This document shows positions 1 to 10,619 of a stretch of 64,000 nucleotides of DNA, one piece after another (positions within the stretch are counted from its first letter, which is position 1; each line of letters begins with the position of its first letter). The stretch covers positions 24,072,158-24,136,157 of the forward strand of contig NC_068938.1 in assembly GCF_016801865.2 (NCBI RefSeq). The letters run 5' to 3'. Below the pieces are notes generated by a model that did no database searches, was not told the origin of the DNA, and saw nothing but the letters and a program-made list of their open reading frames with translations. The position numbers and the translations under genes were made by a program. This DNA is from Culex pipiens pallens. Its lineage: Eukaryota > Arthropoda > Insecta > Diptera > Culicidae.

Positions 1-296
1 CTTCCAAACAAATGGCATTACTTCAATCTCGAAACAGGGTTAGAAGTTCTTCAAGCTACACAACCCTTTGCAAATGATGTTTTTATTAGGTTTTTTTTTA
101 AACCAAAATTCCGGAAATTTGTAAAATTTCGGGAAATTTTTGTCTGATCTTTACGAAAACATCGTTTTTTCCTAATCCATCGTCCCTAATTACAATTTTC
201 AGGTTCATGTTTTCAATGCTTATTGATTTTTGCCGAATTTTGAAAGAATGTTTCAGATTTATTTAATTAAATTTTGAAATTCAAAAGTTATTCTTT
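1..296. other. AT-rich flank, no gene
   Basis: Low-complexity A/T runs and no coding signal. It is the left flank of the retroposed insertion that follows. Confidence 0.6.
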
Positions 297-321
297 CAAA
301 ATTATTGATAAACCCCTTAAG

Positions 322-611
322 ATAAGTGCAGTGCTTCTGGGGACGCGCAGTCCTGTTTTTTCGTGATAATTTTCGTCTCTTTTGTGTCGCTATTTGTGTG
401 CATGGGGTGATTGGGCATAATAATTGAATAATGCCTTCATAAGTGCAGTGCTTCTGGGGACGCGCAGTCCTGTTTTTTCGTGATAATTTTCGTCTCTTTT
501 GTGTCGCTATTTGTGTGCATGGGGTGATTGGGCATAATAATTGAATAATGCCTTCATAAGTGCAGTGCTTCTGGGGACGCGCAGTCCTGTTTTTCGCGAT
601 AATTTTCGTCG
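322..611 (+). repeat. 117-bp tandem monomers, 2.5 copies
   Basis: The unit beginning ATAAGTGCAGTGCTTCTGGG starts at 322, 439 and 556, an exact 117-bp period. Copies 1 and 2 look identical. Copy 3 is truncated near 611 and differs by one T deletion and a T-to-C change. The position at the presumed 5' end of a retroposon resembles promoter monomers of some non-LTR elements. The promoter role is inference. Confidence 0.9.
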
Positions 612-1204
612 TAAATGATCGTAAAAATTTATTCCAAGTTCAGTTTTAGTATTAATTCATCAATCTATCGATTTTATGAAGAGTAAAGCGTCATTTATTT
701 ACTATTTTTGAAATTTGCTCGCGTTATTCAAATTGTACAAACAGTAAAAATATATTCATAAGTCCAGCCCATAGCGCTACTGCTCGGTTGGCACGCGTTC
801 GATTAAAACACACTTTTTAAATAATCAATTATTTATCTTTCCGCAGCCGGCTGCCTAAGATTTAAAATTTCAACCGATAAACAAAATGCTCATGGTCACA
901 TCACTGCCACTCGTGAATCCTGACCTCATACCCATCTACTAACCCCCTCAAAACTCATGTGATACTTTGTCGGAGAAGCAGTCGATTGGGCGGTCTCTAT
1001 CACTAAAGTATCGGACTAATATTCCCATCCACTTCCCCGTGACCCTACCACTGGTCGTGGCTGGCGCCGGTATTGATCAGCATGATAGGGGTCTTTGAGA
1101 AGTTGCGAAGCGAGGAAAGATAGCTCCCACTCATCTTCCACGGCTCGTGGATGTAACTTCTGGAGGTCCTGGTCAATAACGGAGTAGCAACTGCGGGTGG
1201 GCAC

Positions 1205-1234
1205 CTATGCTTATGCTTATGCTTATGCTTATGC
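1205..1234 (+). repeat. (TATGCT)n tail of the retroposon
   Basis: Almost five copies of TATGCT abut the right-hand target duplication. A microsatellite tail at the junction defines the 3' end of the insert and its orientation. Confidence 0.8.
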
Positions 1235-1257
1235 AAAATTATTGATAAACCCCTTAA

Positions 1258-2606
1258 AAATCAATCTCACTTTGAAAAATAGTGGAAATTTCAATAGAAT
1301 GTTTCAGAGTTTTTTTTTTTTTTTGGTCTTCTAAATTTTGGAATTTCAGCTCTCAAACCAGTTGGATACCTTTAAAATTTAAATGTTTGTTTTCTTTTGT
1401 AAACTCTTCATGTTTCACATAAAAAGTGATCCTCAGTCTTCAAGACTTTGAAGATTTTTTGGGAATTTTGAAGCATAACATTTTTTTTAAGTTTATTCTT
1501 AATAGTTTATTTTTTTTATTTTAATGGTTTGGAAAATTCTGCTCTCAGCCAGTTAAATATTTTTTACAATTAGATTTTTTGTCAATTCATATTTCACAGA
1601 CACAATTTTTTTGGGACTATGAGGATTTTTGTGAATTTTGAAATACGCAAGCAATAATACGCATTTGACTAAAAAATGCAATTTTTGTTTGTCAAAATCA
1701 AAGGAAATTTTGACACTTTTTTGGATGGATCAAAGATTTTGCTCTTAACCATTGATATAATTTAATCTCTTAGAAATTTTATTCGAGATATGGATCGTAA
1801 CAAATTGTTTGATGTTTTAGTGTTTATTTTAAGGACTTATTGAAATGTTTTTAACATTTTTTTGGATTTTCAACAAGTCCGTTGCAAGTATTTTACAACC
1901 TAAAAAATCAAGGAAAAATATTTTTTTAAATTTCTTTTCTTAATGGAAATAGAAGTCTAATCAAATTTAAACAATTTTTAAATGCATTTATTAAGGTTGG
2001 ATTGAACACATTTTTTGGAGGAATTACGATGTACAGAACCATAAACAGTTTTTTTTTTTCGTTAAAAATTGTCAATACATAGATATTTTGAAAACAATTA
2101 TCACTGACCTACAAAAAATGAAAGAAATGCCATGCAATATGCACAAGGAGCAAATCGCGCTCTTTTTTCATACAAACTTTGGAGAATAAACCACTGAGCC
2201 CTGTCTAAATATTTTCAATTTAGCACAACAAGTTTGTTTTTCGCAAAAAATTAGAAAATATTCATTGACGTTTTGCAGTACAAAGTTCTTCCGACAATTT
2301 TCAATTATCCGTACATTTGAAGAAGTATTGAAAGTATAGTAAGATGGTAAAGACTTAGCAAAATGTTTAAAAACAAAATTCAGCTTTTTTTACTTTTTGA
2401 TTCAAAGAAGAAATCTTTGAAAATTTAGCATTCATTTAATTTCGATAATTTGATCTGATTTGAACTTGATTAATTAAGGTAAGTTCCTTTAAAAATTAAC
2501 TTAATTCACATTAAACTACAAAACGTTAAACCTTAATTTGCAAAGTAAACTTTGTGAATATTTAAAGAAATTGATTTTCGAAACCTTTCTACATGTAAAA
2601 CTTTAA
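1258..2606. other. AT-rich region, no gene found
   Basis: Long T and A runs with diluted fragments reminiscent of mosquito MITE interiors. I could not define element ends, coding frames or RNA genes here. Confidence 0.5.
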
Positions 2607-2837
2607 GGGTGCACAGCAACCAAGGAAGTTGTTGTCTTCTTATTCCAAAATCAAACTTACGGACCCAATCCTGCAACAATCTGATTGTAAAAATAAGCTA
2701 ATTCTGTTGTAAATCTCTTAGTAGACAGTACTTTAGGGGATTAATAAAAAAATATATCGAAAGTTCCCCTAGTTTCGAAAATACTAAAATATCTGTAACA
2801 AAATTCTTGGTGCAAAAGCTCTGGTTGATGTGCACCG
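2607..2837. mobile_element. TTAA-flanked MITE, 231 bp
   Basis: The termini GGGTGCACAGCAACCA and TGGTTGATGTGCACCG are inverted repeats (14 of 16 match). TTAA lies directly outside on both sides (2603-2606 and 2838-2841). TTAA target use is characteristic of the piggyBac superfamily. No transposase is present, so it is non-autonomous. Confidence 0.7.
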
Positions 2838-2883
2838 TTAAAGATTCATCATCTTCAGAAATCGTTGTTTCAGTCCGATTTAA

Positions 2884-3804
2884 GTAGGGTAGGGTAGTCA
2901 TCAATGAGACACTTTTGGTTTTCAACTTTCAACGATTTTTCAAATTTTTTCATCAGGATGTTTTGATGCGCTTTTTGTTGCGTTTTCTTTCTTCTAATGT
3001 GTTCTAACATTGACCAAAATATGAGATCGATCCGACATCTACAGCCAGAGTTATTCAACTGTTTCATTGTAGACGCACTTGGCAGGAACAATGAGACAGC
3101 TGGGGAACAATGAGACTCTCTACGAAAATCAATACTTTTCTAGCAAAACATCATGTTTTTGTATTGTTCCATTGCAGGTGACTTGCCTTGGACATTTTAG
3201 AGCAATTTAGCCAACATGAAACTTTAATTAACAAAATTTATACTAAAAAGTATTTAAATTTTGTAAAATCCATGTATTTATACCAAATAACTTTGTACTT
3301 TTGGTTAAATGAAGTTAAAACTCTAAAAAATTTGCTAAAAATCTCTTTCAATTCATGTTTTGAAAGACTTCCATAGATTTTAATTTATGAAGAAAAGTCG
3401 AAGTGTCTCATTGTTACCCATGAGCTGAAATGAGTGGGGAACAATGAGACAGCCCTAGATTCTGGGTATATTCTAAATTTTGGCCAAACCTAATGAAGGG
3501 ACATTGTAGCCCAACTCAATCCCTTTAGAACGTCGAAAGAAATTTGAAGAAATATTAGTTTTGGTGTAAATGGCAGCTTACGACCGAAAATGTATTTATT
3601 GTCCATAATTTACTTTTACACCCCAGAATCAAAAATTTATGAATAACTTTTCAAGGGAGCGTCCATAACCAAAGCCACTATTAAGGCAGACGTGTATCCA
3701 GTAGAAACACCTTTCCCCCAAATATGAGCCTGATTGATTGAAACTACGACTTGTGAGAGCCATTTTATCATTGTTCCCCGTGTCTCATTGACACCCTACC
3801 CTAA
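2884..3804. mobile_element. TTAA-flanked inverted-repeat element, 921 bp
   Basis: The left end carries TAGGGTAGGGTAGTC followed by AATGAGAC. The right end carries GTCTCATTGACACCCTACCC, its reverse complement with small gaps. TTAA flanks both ends (2880-2883, 3805-3808). The word AATGAGAC or its complement recurs internally, next to GGGGAACAATGAGACAG near 3103 and 3437 and again near 3404. No transposase frame is seen. It is probably a non-autonomous DNA transposon, and only 42 bp including TTAA sites separate it from the preceding MITE. Confidence 0.75.
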
Positions 3805-3808
3805 TTAA

Positions 3809-4600
3809 GTTTCCTGACTTTCCTGACTTCCCTGAAACGCTGCCAAAACATTTTGATGTCAAATTAATTTTAATTGGTGGTAGGCAAAACCACAAACAGG
3901 TTTATAGCGGTCAGTTAATTTTTTTTTTTTTTGCAGAATCCCAGAGAATCAGTCTAAAGTGGTTTGAAGCAGGAGAAATTATGAGTACCCCCTTGGGAGT
4001 CCTTGTGAGATGTAAAGAACCCTTCTTTTCCCCCAACCCCCCACGGGACAGTGAAACGGGGGGTGGCGGCAGAAATGTGCGAAAGCGGATGATAATTATA
4101 ATTACTGTTATGCAACGTTGTCGGTGTGTCTGTGGGTACGCGCGCGTGTGTGTGTGTGTAAGTGGATTAGAGTCAAGCGTCCGTGATGAGCGCGTGTGAG
4201 TGGGGAAGGAGTTTGGATGAATGCCTCATTTAACGCTCGTGGAGCTCGTGGCAGATTTGCACTGCACTTCTTCAAACTATATACGGTGCAGGTTGCGTTT
4301 GGCGCGGCAACCTGCTGCAGCTGATGCTGCCAGGATTATGCACTCTGGCATTTCAAGTTCATTTCGTACGCATTAACGCGCTTGATGAAAACTTGAGCAG
4401 TAGAGAGAGTAAGGTTAGGGTGATTCCAGGATATTTTCTGCACTATTTTGTTTTTCAACTGGAACTGTACATAAAAAAAAAGTTCTTCGAAAAACGTGTT
4501 CTCTCTTTGACTATTTAATGAAGTCCCTGTAAATTTTTATAAAATTCCAATTTTTTTTAATATCATCTAGAATTTACATTGGATATTTCTCTATGCTAGA
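3809..4600. other. Single-copy-looking GC-richer island
   Basis: It has mixed composition, a G-rich stretch near 4060 and a GT microsatellite at about 4145-4158. No repeat family is recognised and no convincing gene found. Confidence 0.4.
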
Positions 4601-5040
4601 TTAACACCTATAGTCCAGAAAGGGTTTAAGATGGAAGTAAACATCGATCATCAAATTTGATGATGAAGAATCTCCATCAAAGTAGATCCAAAAAATACAT
4701 GTATTCTAAGTTCCAGATTAAATATTATGTCAATCATTTGAATATTTAATTATTTAATTATCCAAATGACAATTTTTCAACTCCATTAATCAAAATTTTG
4801 ATTGATTTAACAAAAATAATCATAAAATACAGAGTCATGTTCACTCTAATACCTACTCAATGAATTTTATTTAAATTCATCAAAGTTTTAAAAAATGCGA
4901 GGATTTTTGCAACAAGTTATGACCTCTCTAGGTAAATAATGCTAAATTTAGCGTACTGTGCCTGATTGGGTGTGCACCAAGAATTTCACCAACATTTGCA
5001 GTAACCTCACAGGTATTATTGTTCTAATAATCAGGCACCA
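4600..5040. other. AT-rich spacer
   Basis: A/T-rich with no gene. One short inverted pair, GTGCCTGATT near 4968 and AATCAGGCAC near 5028, is too short to call an element. Confidence 0.4.
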
Positions 5041-5650
5041 TTTTCCCACTCGCATGATGCCAAAACAAACGAGAACACACACACATTCACACTAAACCAT
5101 CAACCGGAAGCATCTTATTTGAGCAAACAAAGTGCCATTGTTTATCGCGTCGACATCCCTTCTGAAATTTACACACACACACAGCCACACTCAAATTTTA
5201 TCATTTTGCTAACGGTTGACTGTCACTTTGTCTGTCTGTCTGTCGACAAAGGAAGCTCCAGCACTAAATCACACACACACAACCACACACTCGCACACAA
5301 TTACACACTAACTGCAAGCCGCAATCATAATGCCTCTCCCCTTTTTCCCCCTTCTTTTGCAGCAAATCTCGTATCGCATTCGGGTTCGTGTGCTGCCTGC
5401 CGTGCTGTTTGCCTGCATTTAGGGGCTGCTGCCAAACGCAAAAAGCAGTGTGGCCCCCTGAATGACGACGTTTTGTGGGGGAGACGGGAACGGGATGGCT
5501 TTCGGTGCTGCTGCCCGTCCATTGTTGGCTGATAAACATTTGCGTTCATTTGCGGGCCATTGTTCCTCATGCTTATTTTAATCCCCGTCTGCCAGCAGCT
5601 GCTGAATGACAGCACACCCACACAGTAGGTATCCACACTAAATGGTTAAT
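5041..5650. other. CA-microsatellite-rich island
   Basis: Scattered CACACA runs (about 5170-5182, 5272-5310) sit in a GC-richer segment. Open frames here are made of the CA repeat and adjacent GC-rich sequence and match no family I know. A role as regulatory DNA is possible but unproven. Confidence 0.4.
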
Positions 5651-6144
5651 ATGCAACCATGCTTTAAATGCCCTTATCTTAATTTGACATTTGGAAAAGG
5701 GAGGCGAAGCTGGTGTTTGCTGGGGTGATGTCACGTGGAAAAGGGAAGCTTATTGCAGGATGGGAATTTATGGAAGGTGAGATTATCAGTTATGATGAGT
5801 TAGAAGTGAGGTTTTAATTAAATAAGTGGCAAATAGAACATTAGTTTTAGTTATACAGTTTTATTGAGGATTATATTATATTTTGTTCCCATATTTTTAT
5901 TTAATACGAAAAGTTGATTGAGGAATGGTTACCATATTGTTTTACATGTTTTTCATTACTTATCATTCAAATTTAATTCAATCCATTGTCAATCATTAGA
6001 TTTTCTATTCAAGGCATTGACCAAAGATTGTCTTCATAACATTAACATTACAAGGAATAGGAAAATCGTTACCAAATAGTTTTAAAAAACTAATGATGCA
6101 TAGTAAAAAATAATTATGGTAATTTCAAATGTGATAATAGAGAC
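5651..6144. other. AT-rich spacer
   Basis: No element boundaries or coding signal are visible. Confidence 0.4.
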
Positions 6145-6790
6145 AATTCGTCAGCTGTGTGCTATCTTGTGACATAGACCATTTTGGTCGAAAATGAGTT
6201 AATGATGACGTTTTGCTCTACTTAACAAACACTACAAGATGCTTTAACCCGATTTTGGAAACTCGCTTCCGTTTCCCGGATATCGCAATACACACTTGTG
6301 ACATAGACCAATTTATCGTCAAAATGATCGTGCACACTTGTGACACGTCATACATGTTGGAAAATGTGGATTTTTTTTCTAGTTTTTCCAAAATTTATGT
6401 ACAAACAAACTTTTTAAAGGCAATGCAATCTTTTGTTTTTGAAAATATACTGATTAAGTCGGTTAAACCATTGATTTGAGCTTATTTTAGTTTGTATGGG
6501 AATTCTGTGCACACTTGTGACACGTAGTACAATTTTACTTTCGAAACACACTTGTGACACGTGCTTTTCAGATTTTTGTTTACATAATTTACTGTATCTT
6601 TTAACTGGTGTAACCAAATTAGTTGAAACTCAGAGCGTTTGTTAAGCGATAGTGTACGAATCGATTGCTTCAAAAAATTTGGCTCTATCTTTCATAATTT
6701 TGAAATTATTTACCAACAAACTTAAAAAATCGATTTTCTCGAAAAGTACTTAATGGTCGTTGTCACAAGATAGTACACAACTGACGAATT
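6145..6790. mobile_element. 646-bp inverted-repeat DNA element
   Basis: The left end reads AATTCGTCAGCTGTGTGC then TATCTTGTGACA. The right end is the reverse complement with about three mismatches over 30 bp. The word CACTTGTGACA recurs internally at 6293, 6335, 6512 and 6549, and a shorter form sits in each terminus. This is the arrangement of transposase-binding subterminal repeats. No transposase frame is present and the target duplication is unclear. Confidence 0.75.
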
Positions 6791-7143
6791 ATTGAGTAAC
6801 AAAAATGTATAATGTTACATTAGGAATTGGTGAAATTTCCTTCAGTTTCTGTTGATTTTTTTTTTGCACATTATTTTAGGTAAAGTTACACAAAAAATTT
6901 CTACTTTTTATCTCTGTGTAGGGAACTTAAAATAGAGGTGGGCAAAATCGCTCTTTTTTGTAGCTGCTCGTTTTTGCTCGCTCATTAAATGAGCCACTCT
7001 TTTGAACAGCTCTTTCGCTCTTTTTCTGAATTTTGTTGAAAAGCCTTTTTTAAAGAATTGTGTAATTTTTTCATGTTTTTCATGAGACTTTAATTCATTA
7101 TTTTAAAAAAACTAAACACGAGAAGATTTGCTTGAGAACCATA

Positions 7144-7605
7144 CACCCAAACGAAAAATTTATCTCAAAATCTGCAACAGTGGATTTGCTGCAGAAAATG
7201 TCACATTTTATAACATTTTTTGCAGTAAGCTCATTTTTGCCCGCGTGTAAACATTTCAGCGATCTGCAGTTCTCACCAACACATATAATGCAGGCGCGTC
7301 TCCGAGCAACACTCCAGAGAGAACATTATGTTCACGCTCTGTCCATCAACATTCATCAAGCGTCCATGGCGCGGTGGTAGCGTGTCGGATCAGCAACCTA
7401 GAAGTTGATGGTTCAATCCTCGTTCTGTTAAGATTTTTTTTCTGCAATACAATCAATCTGCCGTCGGTAATGTCGATAGTTGTCGGTAACGGGCAAAAAT
7501 GTCATACACCTATATCGCAAAAAATGCATGAGGACCGTTTTCATGCAGATTCTGATATACTTTCATGCCGCCATGTATCACAATCATGCGACCGCCGGTT
7601 GGGTG
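7144..7605. mobile_element. TA-flanked MITE carrying a tRNA-like module
   Basis: The termini CACCCAAACG and GGTTGGGTG are inverted, with TA just outside (7142-7143 and 7606-7607). The element is nested in the hAT-like element. It holds a tRNA-like box A/box B pair and a T8 run. Confidence 0.55.
7364..7441 (+). ncRNA. tRNA-like Pol III module inside a MITE
   Basis: A box A-like TGGCGCGGTGG (7367-7377) and a box B-like GGTTCAATCC (7410-7419, one base short of consensus) are spaced as in a tRNA. A T8 run at 7434-7441 could terminate RNA polymerase III. The anticodon and acceptor stems do not pair well, so this is not a functional tRNA. Transcription is inference. Confidence 0.45.
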
Positions 7606-8218
7606 TAGGTCAAAACGTTCTGATTATTGAAAGGGGAAAGCATCCAAACTTAAAACTAGTATTTTGGAGATAATTGCTGTTAATTTAACAAAATTGTGTT
7701 AACTTCTGCTAAAATTAAACAACTTCTGATATTTTATTATTATTTATAAAGTTTAAACGGGCTATTTAGTATCTTTTCTGCAAAATATAGCTAAGCATTT
7801 TAAAATGCTCAAATTTGTGCTCGTGTAATATATCTTTAATCTATCTTTACGATCAGTTGTGTAATTAATAGTTTTTTATCTGTTGAGAAAATCATTCTTT
7901 TTTGAAGTAATTTAAATACTTGAAAAAGTATACCGTGTACACAATTCTGATAGATCAAACATTTATTTATAACCATTGAAAAAAATTAAATTACAATTCA
8001 AATTCTCGAAAAAAAAAATCATACTACAATATATATTCAAAATTCCATTAACTACATTTATAAACTAAAAAAAAGGCAAAATGTTAAAAATTGATTCTTT
8101 CAAAAGACCGTAGTTTTGAAAAGAATCTTGAGCTACTTGCTCTTATTTTTTGCTTACCTCTACTTTAAAACATGTAGAAGAAATTTTGTCAAAATACTGT
8201 CAGAAAAGCAAAAAATAT

Positions 8219-9220
8219 CCTAAATTTTTCTTTCTTTTTACTAAGATGATCGAATTGCACAGCCTTAATTTTAAATTTTGTTAAAATGATTTTTTCTTGG
8301 TGTCAAAATTCAAAAAAGTTTAATTTTTGAAGAGATAATAATTCATTGGCTATTCCCTCTTTAACCGAGCCACGTAGCCCAGTGGTAACGCTTCCGCCTC
8401 GTAAGCAGTAGATCGGGGTTCAAATCCCGGCTCGGACCAACACAACTGGTGATCTTTTCCCTTCTGGAATCGATTGCTTAGTAAAGGGAAGGTAGTGTAT
8501 CGTCACAAACTGGACCTTATCACGACACCTTAGGGAGGCGACCTATGGAATGTTAACATTAACCTTAACATGTTAACATTAAGTTGAGAATGAAACTGCC
8601 ACTGAATCCGCTTTGTAAATACCGGCCCCGATACTCTTCAAGGGTGTTCCCCTCAGGAACTGGGAAAGATTTACTTATTCCCTCTTTAAGAGTAATTTTT
8701 CTTTAAATTGTGTGTTAAAAGTAAAATTTTACCGAAACTGTTGAAAATTTCAGCAGTTGATGATGTTAAAAATTACACATTTTTTATAACAAATCTATCA
8801 TACAAGATTTTAGTTTTTTTTCTTTTTTTTTCAGATGACCATATAAAAGAAACCATTGGCTCAATTTTCAATGTAAAAATAAAATTCTTGTGTCCTAAAA
8901 TTTTCTTTTTTTATTTAGCTGATTTAAAATTTTGTGAAAATGATTTTTTCTTTGCGTCAAAATTCAAAAAAAAAAATTGGAAGCTGTATTAATTGATTGA
9001 CTAATTCCTTTTTTAGTGTAATATTACCTAAAATTGTATGTAAAAGTGAAATCAACAGAAAGTAATGAAAATTTTAGCAGTCTACGATTTTAAAAAAATA
9101 CGTATTTTGTATCACAAATCTATCATAAAAGATTTTAGTTTTTTCTGTTTTTTTTTTATTTGATGACGATATTATAGAAACCATTGTGTAATAAAAATCT
9201 TGTCAATTTTTCTCCTGATT
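8219..9220. repeat. Tandem duplication, about 349-bp unit
   Basis: Unit A (8219-8892, containing the SINE) and unit B (8893 to about 9220) share the same order of landmarks: CCTAAA plus T-rich, AAAATGATTTTTTCTT, TCAAAATTCAAAAAA, AAATCTATCATA, AAGATTTTAGTTTTTT and GAAACCATTG. Subtracting the SINE and one target repeat, unit A is about 349 bp. The copies have diverged noticeably. Confidence 0.75.
8351..8689 (+). mobile_element. tRNA-derived SINE with 14-bp TSD
   Basis: TATTCCCTCTTTAA occurs at 8351-8364 and 8676-8689 and encloses a 311-bp insert. The head holds box A TAGCCCAGTGG (8375-8385) and box B GGTTCAAATCC (8417-8427). CCGAGCC at the very start is complementary to GGCTCGG at 8429-8435, which is followed by ACCA. 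A candidate anticodon loop CTCGTAA lies at 8398-8404. The body (8440-8675) has no coding frame. The head is tRNA-related, but pairing elsewhere is imperfect, so it is a retroposon rather than a tRNA gene. Confidence 0.85.
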
Positions 9221-9321
9221 TCAATAAACATAATTAAAAAAAAATATAACAATGCTTTTACTTTAACCAATGAAAGAAAGTGGTTTTCAAGCAGTTTTTT
9301 TTTATTTTGATGCTTTTTAAA

Positions 9322-9560
9322 TACCGTAAACTAGGGTGACTTTGATAGCCCGGGATTACTTTGATAGGTTTTTCAAATGCCCTTCAAATTTATATCTAAA
9401 TATTTTAGAGAATTTTGAGTATGTTAGCATTAAGGGATAGCTTATTATCAAACATATATACAAAAATGCGACAGTTACATTGGTTGTATCAAAATTAGTA
9501 GCCAAATCAAATTCCTATCTATGTCACCCCGAGCTATCAAAGTCACCCCAGTTTACGGTA
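9322..9560. mobile_element. TA-flanked MITE with 28-bp termini
   Basis: The left end TACCGTAAACTAGGGTGACT and right end AGTCACCCCAGTTTACGGTA, both extended by a TTTGATAGC word, are inverted repeats of about 28 bp with few mismatches. TA duplicates lie at 9322-9323 and 9559-9560. The terminal CCGTAA..CT-GGGTGA resembles the ends of the elements at 20078 and 28767. Confidence 0.8.
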
Positions 9561-9941
9561 CATTAATGAGGTATTTTTTATAAAAAATATTGTGAATTAT
9601 AAAAAAAGAATACAAAAATTAAACACGTTATAAAAATTTATTCTGATTTATTCTGGAATTCTGATTACATTTTTATACAAATAAAATTATTTTGATAAGC
9701 CATATTTTTAATTCAGTAAATCACATTGACCAACTTTATTTTTAAACTAAAAATGTTTTTGATTGAACATTGTAAAGATAACAAATTTCAATCATAAATT
9801 TTATTAAAGTCAATTCTTGATAGCTTCGACCCATGTTAGTAAAAAAATATTCTTATTCTTTCACAAAAAATCTTTTCGTTTCATGTGTGTATCAACTTTA
9901 AAACATTCCTATCCATATTCTAACCTAGAAAAAAATGGTGA

Positions 9942-10471
9942 CCAATTCTGTACAATTTCACAAAAAAAATCCTTATTTTATTATTATTTTATTTTTCGGT
10001 ATGAATCTTTGTCCATCGATATCTTCATACAAGTCTACATACAAATTACGGGGCTTTCTAAAAAAAAGTGCTTTGAAAACATTCGAAAATCTGTATCTCG
10101 AGAAAGAGGTTTTCCGATTTGGTGTATTCGGTAAAGTTGTAGTAAAAAAATTAAATCCAAGGAAGTAAAGTTTGTCAAAATCTTTTTTTGTGATAAAAGA
10201 TATTTTTAATAATAAGTAGTTTTTTTTTCTCTTGATAATCCGAACCATAACCTAAAACTTTGCCGAAGACACCAAATCGGTCAGAAACCTCCTTTCTCGA
10301 GTTACAGATTTACGAATGTTTTCATAGCACTTTTCTAAAGGCAGCCCTCAAATTTGTATGAAGAAACTGATGATGCAAAATGGCTTATATGGACATAAGA
10401 AATCGACGGACAAAGTATAAAACTAATTAAAAAATACAATAAAAAGTTTTACGAAATTCAAGAGAATTGCT
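9942..10471. mobile_element. Fold-back element, arms about 200 bp
   Basis: The left arm (9942-10145) is the inverted, diverged copy of the right arm (about 10250-10471). Shared landmarks are the tip CAATTCT, CTTTGTCCATCGAT, GTGCTTTGAAAACATTCG, CTCGAGAAAG and a core like GATTTGGTGTCTTCGGCAAA. The same tip and core recur in the 61.3-63.2 kb inverted repeat, so they are one family. Confidence 0.7.
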
Positions 10472-10619
10472 GCAATGTGAAAAAAAAACCTTTATTTATA
10501 AAACGTGATATTCTTTAAAATAAGCGTTTTATATACTTTTTTAACAAATTGAACAAAAATAATTGTAGTTTTTTTAATCAAAATTACAATTTTAAAGCAC
10601 CTTCTCACAATATTCCCCA

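Larger units (their letters stand above)
297..1257 (+). mobile_element. Non-autonomous retroposon-like insertion with 24-bp TSD
   Basis: The same 24 bases, beginning CAAAATTATTGATAAA and ending CCCCTTAA, occur at 297-320 and 1234-1257. They enclose 913 bp (321-1233). Such a long exact flanking duplication is typical of target-primed reverse transcription. The insert starts with 117-bp tandem monomers and ends in a short hexamer array, (TATGCT)n, which replaces the poly-A tail, as known for several non-LTR clades. It has no reverse transcriptase frame, so it would need a partner element in trans. The + orientation is inferred from the tail. Its family was not identified. Confidence 0.75.
6933..8162. 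mobile_element. hAT-like non-autonomous element, decayed
   Basis: The ends TAGAGGTGGGCAAAA (left) and GCTTACCTCTA (right) are imperfect inverted repeats, followed inward by GCTC words on both sides. The flanking octamers ACTTAAAA and CTTTAAAA match at 6 of 8 positions, which suggests an aged 8-bp target duplication, the hAT hallmark. The inner 462 bp is a separate TA-flanked MITE. Confidence 0.6.

Noticed and set aside
3924..4161. Possible exon between a poly-T/CAG acceptor and a GTAAGT in the GT repeat
   Set aside because: The donor is formed by the microsatellite itself, and the frame is low complexity.
4966..5040. Short inverted repeat GTGCCTGATT / AATCAGGCAC
   Set aside because: Only 10 bp, with no target duplication. 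It may be chance.
5119..5539. Overlapping frames in the CA-rich island
   Set aside because: They are driven by CACACA repeats (Thr/His-rich) and are open on both strands.
8365..8439. Functional tRNA gene
   Set aside because: Boxes A and B are good, but cloverleaf pairing is imperfect and the unit is the head of a SINE with its own TSD.
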